A DNA stretch of 10,395 bases from Candidatus Hydrogenedentota bacterium (GTDB taxonomy: Bacteria > Hydrogenedentota > Hydrogenedentia > Hydrogenedentales > SLHB01), in assembly GCA_013349485.1 (NCBI GenBank), contig DUZM01000136.1, positions 1 through 10,395 on the forward strand, in the 5' to 3' direction. The translations under genes and the position numbers were made by a program. Positions within the stretch are counted from its first letter, which is position 1. Each line of letters starts with the position of its first letter. The notes beneath the pieces are model-generated. The model saw only the letters and a list, made by a program, of their open reading frames with translations, made no database searches and was not told the origin of the DNA. Shown here piece by piece: positions 1-6,730 of the stretch.

Positions 1-57
1 CGCGCGTCGGCACTCGGCGGGCGGCACGTAGGATGTGTTGGTCGGTTCGGATGTCAT
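1..57 (-). CDS. Possible N-terminus of an unidentified protein running off the left edge
   Basis: An ATG on the minus strand at 57-55 opens a reading frame that stays open for all 19 codons to the window edge. It reads MTSEPTNTSYVPPAECRRA. A purine-rich GGAGTGGGGG tract lies just upstream and could serve as a ribosome binding site. The direction and position, about 260 nt downstream of the permease stop, fit either a separate gene or a further member of the efflux operon. Nineteen residues are too few to recognise a family, so no function is proposed. The call rests only on the start codon, the candidate ribosome binding site and the open frame. Confidence 0.4.
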   Translation of the reverse strand, partial: MTSEPTNTSYVPPAECRRA

Positions 58-141
58 TTCCCCCACTCCGAATCCGCAAGTTCCAGGAGCTAAGCCCTGC
101 TCCTAGACCACAATAGCCGCTCGGACACGGTTGTGTCTACT

Positions 142-162
142 ACAAAACCCTGTTGCCACAGG
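142..162 (-). terminator. Weak candidate terminator downstream of the efflux operon
   Basis: On the minus strand a 5-bp stem (CCTGT/ACAGG, arms 158-162 and 149-153) with a 4-nt loop is followed by GTTTTG. This lies about 155 nt past the permease stop. The stem is short and the T-run has only four Ts, so it is at best a weak intrinsic terminator. No better hairpin with a T-tract was seen between 315 and 58. Confidence 0.25.
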
Positions 163-211
163 TGGTCGTCGTCGGCGCCCGCTTGACGACAGAGCAGGAA
201 GACGGGGGCTT

Positions 212-256
212 GATAAGTCCTATAAGTCGTATAAGACCTATTTGGGGTATAAGCGC
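212..256. repeat. Five-unit 9-bp tandem repeat, consensus TATAAGTCC
   Basis: Five consecutive 9-nt units with exact period read gataagtcc, tataagtcg, tataagacc, tatttgggg and tataagcgc. Units 1-3 and 5 share the ATAAG core, and unit 4 is degenerate. The array is non-coding and begins about 60 nt downstream of the permease stop at 316. Function is unknown. Its place in the 3' intergenic region suggests a small dispersed repeat element or a protein-binding array. Confidence 0.75.
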
Positions 257-315
257 CGTGAAGCTCACGCCACGAAAACGCTTGGGCAATCTATGGTCAC
301 GCAGGGAACTCGGGG

Positions 316-1683
316 CTATTCGTGACGGAGGGCCTCGACAGGGTCCATGCTCGCGGCGCGGAAGGCCGGATAGAGGCCGAAGACGACGCCCACAAGCGCG
401 GAAATGCTGAAGGCCATAACGGGCGACCAGGGGGTCACTATGGTGCGCATCTTGGCAAACATCTCGACGAAGTACGGTATGGTTATGCCTAACCCGACGC
501 CGATGGCCCCGCCGATACACGAGAGCAAGACGGTCTCAACGAGGAATTGCAGGACAATGTCTTTCCTTTTGGCGCCGAGGGCGCGGCGGATGCCAATCTC
601 GCGCGTTCGTTCGGTGACGCTGGCAAGCATGATGTTCATGATGCCGATGCCGCCGACCAGTAGGGAAAGGGCGGCAATGCCGCCGAGGACGATGTCGTAA
701 ATCTGGGCGGATCGTTCTGCGATGCGAAGTTGCTCAAGGGGAACGATAATCTCATAGTCTTTTTTCTTGTGGTGATAGTCAAGCACGGCCTCGATGATGC
801 CGGAGACCTCGAGGACGTCATCGAGGTTGTCGACCATCACCGTGACTTCGTGTAGTTCTACTTTCTCGAGCGACTGCGAGCCGCTCTGCTGCTCGACCAG
901 GAGCTCGCCGTAGCGCTCTTTTGCGGTGGTCAGTGGGACAAACATGCGGTGGGCCGCCTCGGCAGCGCCGTCGGCGTTCTTGTCTTGCTTCGCGGGATTG
1001 CCATTGTCTTTGCCGACGCGGGCGGACCTGGGTTCCATCACGCCGATAACGCGGAAGTACTGCTCTCCGGCATGAACACGTCGTCCGATGGGCGAATCGA
1101 GGGGGAACAGCTCGTCGGCCATGTCCTGGCCGAGGATGCACACGTTTGCCTTGTTGTCCAATTCGACCCGGTTGAAGAACCGCCCATGGGCCACGCGATA
1201 GTTGTTGACCTCAGTGTACCAGGGGACGGTGCCATAGATGTCGCAGTCTACGCGGTTGCTACCCCGCCACACGTCTTTCCGGATGATGCGTCCGGGTACT
1301 TTTATCCGGATGCCCGGGATGGTCTCCTTGATGCGATCAACATCGGCGTAGGTCAGGCCGTATTCCGCGACGCGAGACACCTTGGCAGCGCTGGATTTCT
1401 CCTCCGGGGGTTTCATCGCGCGGACGATAATGTTGTTGCTGCCCATCTGGCGGATCAGTTCCTGCTGCTCGAAACTGGCGCCTTCGCCGATGGCCAGCAT
1501 GGCGATGACGGAACACACGCCGAACACGATGCCGAGAGCCGTCAGCAACGAGCGTAAGCGGTGGTTCCAGATGCTCTTGAAGCCGAGCTTGACGGTTCTT
1601 TTGACTCGTGCGGCAGAGAGCGGGTGGTGCGGCAATCGCGCCAGACGGCGATTAGTTATATAGGTCATCCTCAATTCGTCCAT
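316..1683 (-). CDS. MacB-type ABC transporter permease (FtsX/MacB_PCD)
   Basis: This is the inner-membrane permease of the tripartite efflux pump. It is about 455 residues and shows the MacB fold. A first membrane helix lies near residues 47-65, followed by a large periplasmic domain (about 66-325). Three C-terminal helices follow, near 329-354, 379-403 and 421-440. The FtsX-family block is clear: GGIGIMNIML near 344, then TREIGIRRALGA near 360. The protein ends DPVEALRHE, typical of the family. The ATPase is encoded separately just upstream, unlike the fused E. coli MacB. The periplasmic domain carries a hydrophilic Lys/Asp/Ala-rich stretch near 219-245. The start is uncertain: GTG at 1686, ATG at 1683 and ATG at 1668 are in frame, and all overlap the ATPase gene (17-35 nt), implying translational coupling. 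MacB-type pumps use ATP-driven mechanotransmission to move periplasmic substrates outward; the substrate here is unknown. Confidence 0.93.
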   Translation of the reverse strand: MDELRMTYITNRRLARLPHHPLSAARVKRTVKLGFKSIWNHRLRSLLTALGIVFGVCSVIAMLAIGEGASFEQQELIRQMGSNNIIVRAMKPPEEKSSAAKVSRVAEYGLTYADVDRIKETIPGIRIKVPGRIIRKDVWRGSNRVDCDIYGTVPWYTEVNNYRVAHGRFFNRVELDNKANVCILGQDMADELFPLDSPIGRRVHAGEQYFRVIGVMEPRSARVGKDNGNPAKQDKNADGAAEAAHRMFVPLTTAKERYGELLVEQQSGSQSLEKVELHEVTVMVDNLDDVLEVSGIIEAVLDYHHKKKDYEIIVPLEQLRIAERSAQIYDIVLGGIAALSLLVGGIGIMNIMLASVTERTREIGIRRALGAKRKDIVLQFLVETVLLSCIGGAIGVGLGITIPYFVEMFAKMRTIVTPWSPVMAFSISALVGVVFGLYPAFRAASMDPVEALRHE

Positions 1684-2341
1684 CACGGAGACGTATCGTC
1701 CTTTTTGCGCGTTCGGCTATTTCCAGGTCATGGGTCACGGAGATGATTGTCTTGCCTTGACGGTCGAGGTCGTCAAACAGATTCAAGATTTCGGCGCCCG
1801 AAACGGAATCTAGGTTCCCAGTCGGTTCGTCGCAGAGGAGAATCAACGGATCGTTGGCGAGTGCGCGCGCGATGGCCACGCGCTGTTGCTGGCCCCCGGA
1901 GAGTTCGAAGGGCTTATGCCGCAGCCGGTCGCTCAAGCCCACCAACTCGCCCAACTCCTCGGCGATCTTCCGACTTTCGTGCTCGGGACATCCCTGGTAA
2001 TAGAGGGGCACTTCGATGTTTTCGAGGACGCTTAGCTGTTGAATTAGGTTGTACGATTGGAAGACAAATCCAATGCGGGTGCCGCGAATGGCTGACAAGG
2101 CATCATCGTCCAACTCAGAGATGTCGTCGCCGCCAAGAAAATAGCGGCCCGAGGTAGCTCGGTCCAGGCATCCCAACAGATTGAGTAGCGTTGATTTTCC
2201 GCATCCCGACGGCCCCATGACGGCGATGTATTCGCCCTCGTAGAACTCGAGCGAGAGGCCCCGGAGCGCTTGAACGCTCACCGCGCCCATCTGGTATGTC
2301 TTACTCAATTCCTCAGTTTTTGCGATCAGCGGCTTCGACAT
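1652..2341 (-). CDS. ABC transporter ATP-binding protein, MacB/LolD class
   Basis: This 229-residue protein is a single nucleotide-binding domain that would dimerise and power the MacB-type permease encoded just downstream. All diagnostic motifs are intact: Walker [10 protein letters not shown] at 43-51, Q-loop FVFQSYNL with Gln95, signature LSGGQQQR at 147-154, Walker B LILLCDEP at 166-173 with catalytic Glu172, D-loop GNLDS, and the switch histidine in VTHD (His204). Length and motif spacing are standard for the LolD/MacB/FtsE group. The ATG at 2341 lies 23 nt after the adaptor stop, with an AGGA element 12 nt upstream as a plausible ribosome binding site. Its 3' end overlaps the permease start. 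A LolD-like lipoprotein role cannot be excluded by this subunit alone, but the adaptor and outer-membrane factor in the same operon favour efflux. Confidence 0.96.
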   Translation of the reverse strand: MSKPLIAKTEELSKTYQMGAVSVQALRGLSLEFYEGEYIAVMGPSGCGKSTLLNLLGCLDRATSGRYFLGGDDISELDDDALSAIRGTRIGFVFQSYNLIQQLSVLENIEVPLYYQGCPEHESRKIAEELGELVGLSDRLRHKPFELSGGQQQRVAIARALANDPLILLCDEPTGNLDSVSGAEILNLFDDLDRQGKTIISVTHDLEIAERAKRTIRLRDGRIEDDLYN

Positions 2342-2364
2342 TACGTTGCGGTGTCCTGATTCGG

Positions 2365-4617
2365 CTAAGCGGCTTCAGAATGTTCCGGTTCGCTTTCTTC
2401 GGTTGTCTCTTTTTCTTCCTCGTTATCCTTCTTATCCGTTCCGTCCTTTTCGTGTTCGTCTCTGTCCAATTCCTCGTCTTCCTTCTCTTGCTGCTCCTCG
2501 TCGCTTTCGAGTGGTCGCAAGAGGATTTCATCGTTTTCCTCGAGGCCCTTCTTGATCTCGATGTATTTGTCGCTAAACTGGCCTGTTTCGACTACGCGCG
2601 GTTCTTCACTCGCAAGATAGCATATGCGGTCGTCGCCACGGCTCGAAACGGCCTGCAACGGCACATAGAGGATTTCTTCCAACTCGTCGACATCGATCTC
2701 GACTTCCGCCGTCATGCCGGGCTTGAGCCAGTCGTAGACGCCGTCGATTGTGATTGTAGCGCTGTAGACTTTGAGATCGGGATTGAGCCACCGGTTCTCT
2801 GTGCTGGGCAGTACCCCGACCTTGCTTACCTCGCCTCTTATCTTCTCATCGGGGCGGGCCTCGACGGTGACGGTGGCCTTCTGGCCTTTCTCGATCTTTT
2901 GGACAACCGACTCGTGTATGGTTACCTTAATGCACATCTGTGTGATGTCCGGGATAGTAAGGATAGCTCTTTGGTAGTGGACTTCTGTGCCTTTGGCAAT
3001 GGGATCGCCGCGCCACCACCGATTTACGCCGTCGCCGTAAACGACCAGTCCTTCGTGGGTGGCGTAGATTTTGCAGCTCGCCAACTGTTCCTGCAGCTCT
3101 TTCCGTTCTTTTTCCTGCGCCTCGAACCGGGATTTGTTCGAGTCGCGATTCACGCGGGAGCTCTCGAGTTTGGTGACGGTCAGCTTCTTCACTTGGTCGA
3201 GTTTCCGCAGTGCTTCCTCGTATTGGGCAAAAGCCTCCTCGGCCTGCTTCGGGAACTCGTAGCGGAAGAAAAGTTCCTGGCTCCGCCTTTTTGCCTCAAG
3301 GCCCAGCGTGCATCGCGTCACGTTCATCCTTTTCTGTTCGAGTTCCATCTCGGTAACGAAATCGTTTGCCCGCAGGTTCTCGGTGCCGGTGAGTTCCTTT
3401 TGTGCGGTACTAAGATCGTTCCTTGCAAGAAGGATGTCCGATTCCAGGGAGATCTTCTTTTGCTCGGCCTCGCCTTTGAGCCGTTTGTCGTCGGCGAGAC
3501 GCGCAAAGGCAAACGGCTCGAACTCGACCTCGAACACCGGAGCGCCGTCCACAGAATTGGGCAAGGGAAGTCCCGCCGGTCTGACCGTCTCTTGAAACGC
3601 CTCTGCGGCTGCTGTGGCGGCCTCGGCGGTTTCCTTGGCCGCTTTCGCAGCGTCCGCGGCAGCCTTCTCGAGTTCGTCCAGGTTGATTTCTGCCTCGGGT
3701 TGACCTTGCTCTGCCATGGCCTTCATGATGGCTTCCGGGGAATCGCCCTCGGCCGCCTTGGCTATCGCGACCTTCATGGCTTCCTGTTGCTTAGACGCGT
3801 CGGCTGAGTCGGCTTCGTCGCGGCCTATCTGGGCTTGTGCCCGCTCTTCTTTCTTACCGTCCTTAGGCTTGTCCTCGTGTTCGCTTTCCTTAACCGCCTC
3901 TTTATCCTTCTCAGAATCGTTTTCCGCTCCGGCAACCTTCCGTTGCTGTTCGGCCTTGGCGGCCTCGAACGCGCTCTTCTTCTCTTCAGCCATTCTCTCG
4001 GCTTCCTTGGCCAGGGCAGCCTTGTCCTTGGCTTCTTCTCCGGCCTTTTCAATGGCCCTACGTTTTGCTAGTTCCGCCATCAATTGGTTGGCCAAAACGT
4101 CGCCCAAGTACTTCTGGAGATCCATGCCCTTGAATTTGACCTGGCGTTCGGCGGTCTTGATGTCGCTTTCGTTCTCCTCTTCTTGAATCTCATAGTCCTG
4201 CTCGGCCTTGGCATAATTGGCTTTTGCCTGCTGATACTGGGTTTCTTGATCCCTGATTCGATCCTCGAGTTCGGAGGGGTCCAGTTCCACCAGGACCTTC
4301 TTGTTCTCGATGTCTTCTTTGGTGACGCGATACCCCTCTTCGACGATCTCGAGGATCTTCGTGCGCGACTTGACTTCGCATTTGAAGTGATTCGGCTCGA
4401 GGGATTCCGCGGCCCCGCCAGCGACGACAGTGATGGGCAGGTTGCCCCTTTTGACGACGAATGTCGTGCCGCTTGCGCTCGTCTCCTCATCGCCGTCAAA
4501 GAACGCAACGAGGACTACGACGATCATGATTGCCACGGCAACCTTCCAAAGAAAGCGTATTCGGAGAAAGCGTCTCAGGCCGCGGCCTCGCTTTGTCTTA
4601 CTAGGACCGTTTGACAT
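2365..4617 (-). CDS. HlyD/MacA-like membrane-fusion protein with a large charged insertion
   Basis: This is the periplasmic adaptor linking the inner-membrane ABC transporter to the outer-membrane factor. At 750 residues it is far longer than MacA-type adaptors (about 370-420). It has a basic cytoplasmic N-terminus and one membrane anchor (about 24-40). The first lipoyl half is near 58-115, with VLVELDPSELEDR leading into a coiled-coil hairpin (about 116-510). The second lipoyl half begins CKIYATHEGLVVY near 515. A beta-barrel follows (about 555-645), then a membrane-proximal domain (about 648-700). Within the hairpin, residues about 183-345 are an Ala/Glu/Lys-rich, low-complexity insertion. 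The last 47 residues (704-750) are a mostly acidic tail. The ATG at 4617 overlaps the outer-membrane-factor stop by 17 nt. Conserved hairpin landmarks flank the insertion (GMDLQKYLGD at 164-173, FVTEMELEQKRM at 420-431). The family assignment is firm; the substrate is unknown. Confidence 0.93.
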   Translation of the reverse strand: MSNGPSKTKRGRGLRRFLRIRFLWKVAVAIMIVVVLVAFFDGDEETSASGTTFVVKRGNLPITVVAGGAAESLEPNHFKCEVKSRTKILEIVEEGYRVTKEDIENKKVLVELDPSELEDRIRDQETQYQQAKANYAKAEQDYEIQEEENESDIKTAERQVKFKGMDLQKYLGDVLANQLMAELAKRRAIEKAGEEAKDKAALAKEAERMAEEKKSAFEAAKAEQQRKVAGAENDSEKDKEAVKESEHEDKPKDGKKEERAQAQIGRDEADSADASKQQEAMKVAIAKAAEGDSPEAIMKAMAEQGQPEAEINLDELEKAAADAAKAAKETAEAATAAAEAFQETVRPAGLPLPNSVDGAPVFEVEFEPFAFARLADDKRLKGEAEQKKISLESDILLARNDLSTAQKELTGTENLRANDFVTEMELEQKRMNVTRCTLGLEAKRRSQELFFRYEFPKQAEEAFAQYEEALRKLDQVKKLTVTKLESSRVNRDSNKSRFEAQEKERKELQEQLASCKIYATHEGLVVYGDGVNRWWRGDPIAKGTEVHYQRAILTIPDITQMCIKVTIHESVVQKIEKGQKATVTVEARPDEKIRGEVSKVGVLPSTENRWLNPDLKVYSATITIDGVYDWLKPGMTAEVEIDVDELEEILYVPLQAVSSRGDDRICYLASEEPRVVETGQFSDKYIEIKKGLEENDEILLRPLESDEEQQEKEDEELDRDEHEKDGTDKKDNEEEKETTEESEPEHSEAA

Positions 4618-6481
4618 CGGTTAGGTTCTCCCATTCATCGGTAACATCCTGCCACTGTCCGTCTTCTTTGATATAGAGAATGCCCATATCCAGCCAGAGC
4701 TGAAGGTACGCGAGCGTATGGTCAACCGCGGCGCGTGACAAGGCGTTTCTGGCGTTGACGCGGGCGATTTCGGCGTCGTTCACGTCTAGCGTGCTCACCG
4801 TGCCCATCTCGCGTTTTAACTCGAGTTCATGCACACGTTCCTCGTTGACTTGGACGGCCCGCTTTTGAATTTCGTAGGAAATCTCGGCCTGCTTTAGCGC
4901 GCGCCATGAGCTGCGCAGTGCCAACTCGAGGTTGTCTTCATATTCGTCGAAACTCCGTTGAGCCTGTGCGTAGGCGATCAATGCCCCCCGTATGCGGTTG
5001 CGGACCCGTTTTCGGTTTAGCTTGGGGTCGAGCGTTGCCCCCAGGGACCATGCGTAGCGCTTGAAGTCGAAATCCAGTACGTTCTCGCCGGGTGTGGTGT
5101 TCGCGCTCGCGCCCAGCGTCAGGCCGATGTCCGGCTTGAGATCGTCCGTTGCCAGCGCCAAGTGTCTGGCCGCGTCTTCCAGTCGATCTCGCTGGATATA
5201 ATAATCCAGGCGGGCGGCTCGTGCCACTTGGATTGCGTCCTCGAGCGTGAAATCGGGCGCCGGCATGAGGCCTTGCTCTATGAATCTCGTCAACTCGTTT
5301 GCGTCCAGCACGAGTCCTGTGCTGGTGGGCAGCCCGAGCCGGATTTTAAAACTGTCGAGACTGTCTTGGTACGCTTCGAGCGCCGTCACCCACGCGTTTC
5401 GGCTGCTGAGCTCTTCCTGCTCGGTTCTGCCCAGTTCGGTAAGCGTCTTGAGGCCGGCCTCGACCTCGGCTCGGGATCGTGCAAGTTCCCGCTGAAACTT
5501 TCTGTAACTCTGCCAGTTGTTGCGCACGCTCTCACGGCTTTCCAGCACACGGTAATAGTCTGATGCGATGCCGATCGAGAACTTTTTGCGATACCGCGTG
5601 AAATCCCGAATACTGTACAGCAAGTCGCGTTCGGCTTGGGTGAGGTTTTCTCTTGCCGCGTGCCGCTCCGCGCCGAGTAAAGGCTGTTGGATCGTTGCGC
5701 TGAGCGCCGAGGAGGTGGCCGTGCGCGGGTCGCCTGTCAGGTAGCGGAGGAAATTCGATGTGAGCGCCAGGGCGATGCGTGCGCCGCCTTTCATGAGTAC
5801 GCTCGCGCCGAGCGAGGTCGAACCGGAAAGTCTTCTTTCTTGCTCGATGGCGATATGCGGCGCATTGGCGTCCGTTATGTCGACGGCGGCCTCGACGAGA
5901 TTTGCGTAGGCCGTCAGGAGTTCGCCGGGCGTACCGGTCAGCGCGGCGATTTGCCTCGCGGCGCCCGGCGCGGCATCGGCCACCTGGGCCTTTGCAGACA
6001 TCTTCGTAATGTCCTTCGTGGTGACGGACAGCGCCCCGTCGGCGTTGCCGCGGAAGATCGGGCCGTATTCTTGTCGCGTAAGCGAATAGGCCAGTGCGCT
6101 TAAATACAAGGACTCTTTTCTGGCTTGGTAGTCCCGGCCATTTTTGACGGCGATCTCGAGCGCCTTCTCGAGTGAAATAACCGGCGCGCCGAGCTCGTCC
6201 TCGAGCGCCTCGCCGAGGAACTCGAGTTCTTGTCTTTCGTCTTCCGTGGCGACTTCCCGCGTCGGCATCCCTTCGAGCGATATCTCGACTTCCTCGATGG
6301 TGAAGTTGGGATTCATGCCGGGAACGCCCGCGCTCATCTTTGTCAGCAAGGCGTATACCTCTCGGTCGGCGGAATCCACGAATTGGGTCGTCGTGCACCC
6401 ACCAACCGCCATCAGGAGCAGCACGGGGAATAGCCGTGCGCGCGATTCAACTATGCGCAGAAATGATAAAAGCGTTTTCAT
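4601..6481 (-). CDS. TolC-family outer-membrane efflux lipoprotein
   Basis: This is the outer-membrane channel of the pump. From ATG 6481 it is 626 residues, longer than typical TolC/OprM proteins (about 450-500). A lipoprotein signal is visible: a hydrophobic run FPVLLLMAVGGC puts the lipidated Cys at residue 29. The two internal TolC-type repeats can be seen. The first starts with ISLEKALEIAVKNGRDYQAR near 102-121, and the second with FTLEDAIQVARAARLDYYIQ near 411-430. Each is followed by helical coiled-coil and beta-strand stretches. GLPTSTGLVLD near 384 matches the usual linker between repeats. The first repeat has an enlarged Ala/Thr/Gly-rich segment near 145-270. An alternative in-frame ATG at 6502 would add 7 residues; 6481 was chosen because it gives a compact signal peptide. 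It is the first gene of the operon and overlaps the adaptor start. Confidence 0.92.
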   Translation of the reverse strand: MKTLLSFLRIVESRARLFPVLLLMAVGGCTTTQFVDSADREVYALLTKMSAGVPGMNPNFTIEEVEISLEGMPTREVATEDERQELEFLGEALEDELGAPVISLEKALEIAVKNGRDYQARKESLYLSALAYSLTRQEYGPIFRGNADGALSVTTKDITKMSAKAQVADAAPGAARQIAALTGTPGELLTAYANLVEAAVDITDANAPHIAIEQERRLSGSTSLGASVLMKGGARIALALTSNFLRYLTGDPRTATSSALSATIQQPLLGAERHAARENLTQAERDLLYSIRDFTRYRKKFSIGIASDYYRVLESRESVRNNWQSYRKFQRELARSRAEVEAGLKTLTELGRTEQEELSSRNAWVTALEAYQDSLDSFKIRLGLPTSTGLVLDANELTRFIEQGLMPAPDFTLEDAIQVARAARLDYYIQRDRLEDAARHLALATDDLKPDIGLTLGASANTTPGENVLDFDFKRYAWSLGATLDPKLNRKRVRNRIRGALIAYAQAQRSFDEYEDNLELALRSSWRALKQAEISYEIQKRAVQVNEERVHELELKREMGTVSTLDVNDAEIARVNARNALSRAAVDHTLAYLQLWLDMGILYIKEDGQWQDVTDEWENLTDVKRS

Positions 6482-6549
6482 TGCTAAACTGGGCACCCCC
6501 ATGGAGCCTTTGTGGAGCCTATTCGAAAGCCAAGAACGAAGTCCTCGCT

Positions 6550-6576
6550 CTAAGAGCTTAATAGAAAACGTCTTAG
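6550..6576. promoter_or_regulatory. Operator-like inverted repeat upstream of the efflux operon
   Basis: Perfect 6-nt arms ctaaga (6550-6555) and tcttag (6571-6576) flank an AT-rich 15-nt spacer. A second element, TGAC-(8 nt)-GTCA, lies at 6590-6605. Both sit 70-125 nt upstream of the outer-membrane-factor start, where a repressor or activator of an efflux operon would be expected to bind. No regulator gene is adjacent in this window, and 6-nt arms can arise by chance, so this is tentative. Confidence 0.25.
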
Positions 6577-6652
6577 AAACCACGAGGGATGACACTTCAC
6601 CGTCACAAACCGTCCCTTTACAGAGTAATATGCTCAAGTTGGCCTGGAAAGA

Positions 6653-6707
6653 TCAAAAACCGGCGGCATTTCTGCGACGGGCACAATCCTTATATATAGA
6701 CGCCGGT
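6653..6707 (-). terminator. Intrinsic terminator after ribF
   Basis: On the minus strand a perfect 7-bp GC-rich inverted repeat, ACCGGCG (6707-6701) and CGCCGGT (6665-6659), is followed directly by a run of Ts (complement of 6655-6659). It begins 24 nt after the ribF stop codon. The 35-nt loop is longer than usual and contains an AT-rich TATATATAAG segment. Position, GC-rich stem and T-run fit termination of the translation cluster before the efflux operon. Confidence 0.55.
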
Positions 6708-6730
6708 AGGCCGAGAAAGGTGACAAGTTA

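Noticed and set aside
257..269. Small hairpin cgtga-agc-tcacg considered as the efflux-operon terminator
   Set aside because: Only 5 bp with a 3-nt loop and no adjacent T-tract on the minus strand.
949..1557. A 202-codon plus-strand open frame opposite the permease gene
   Set aside because: No family resemblance. The minus strand encodes a convincing MacB-type permease across the whole interval.
2296..3807. A 503-codon open frame on the plus strand opposite the adaptor gene, rich in Phe, Leu and Val
   Set aside because: It is the antisense of Glu/Lys/Asp-rich codons, which read as Phe, Leu and Val without stops. It straddles the ATPase-adaptor junction, shows no recognisable family, and the minus-strand adaptor has clear domains.
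4084..4614. A 176-codon plus-strand open frame opposite the start of the adaptor gene
   Set aside because: A hydrophobic low-complexity product, expected from the antisense of charged coiled-coil codons; no independent start signal or homology.
6482..6637. Upstream extension of the outer-membrane-factor frame to an ATG at 6637
   Set aside because: It would bury the lipoprotein signal behind about 52 residues with no signal character. The ATG at 6481 (or 6502) gives a normal lipoprotein signal peptide.
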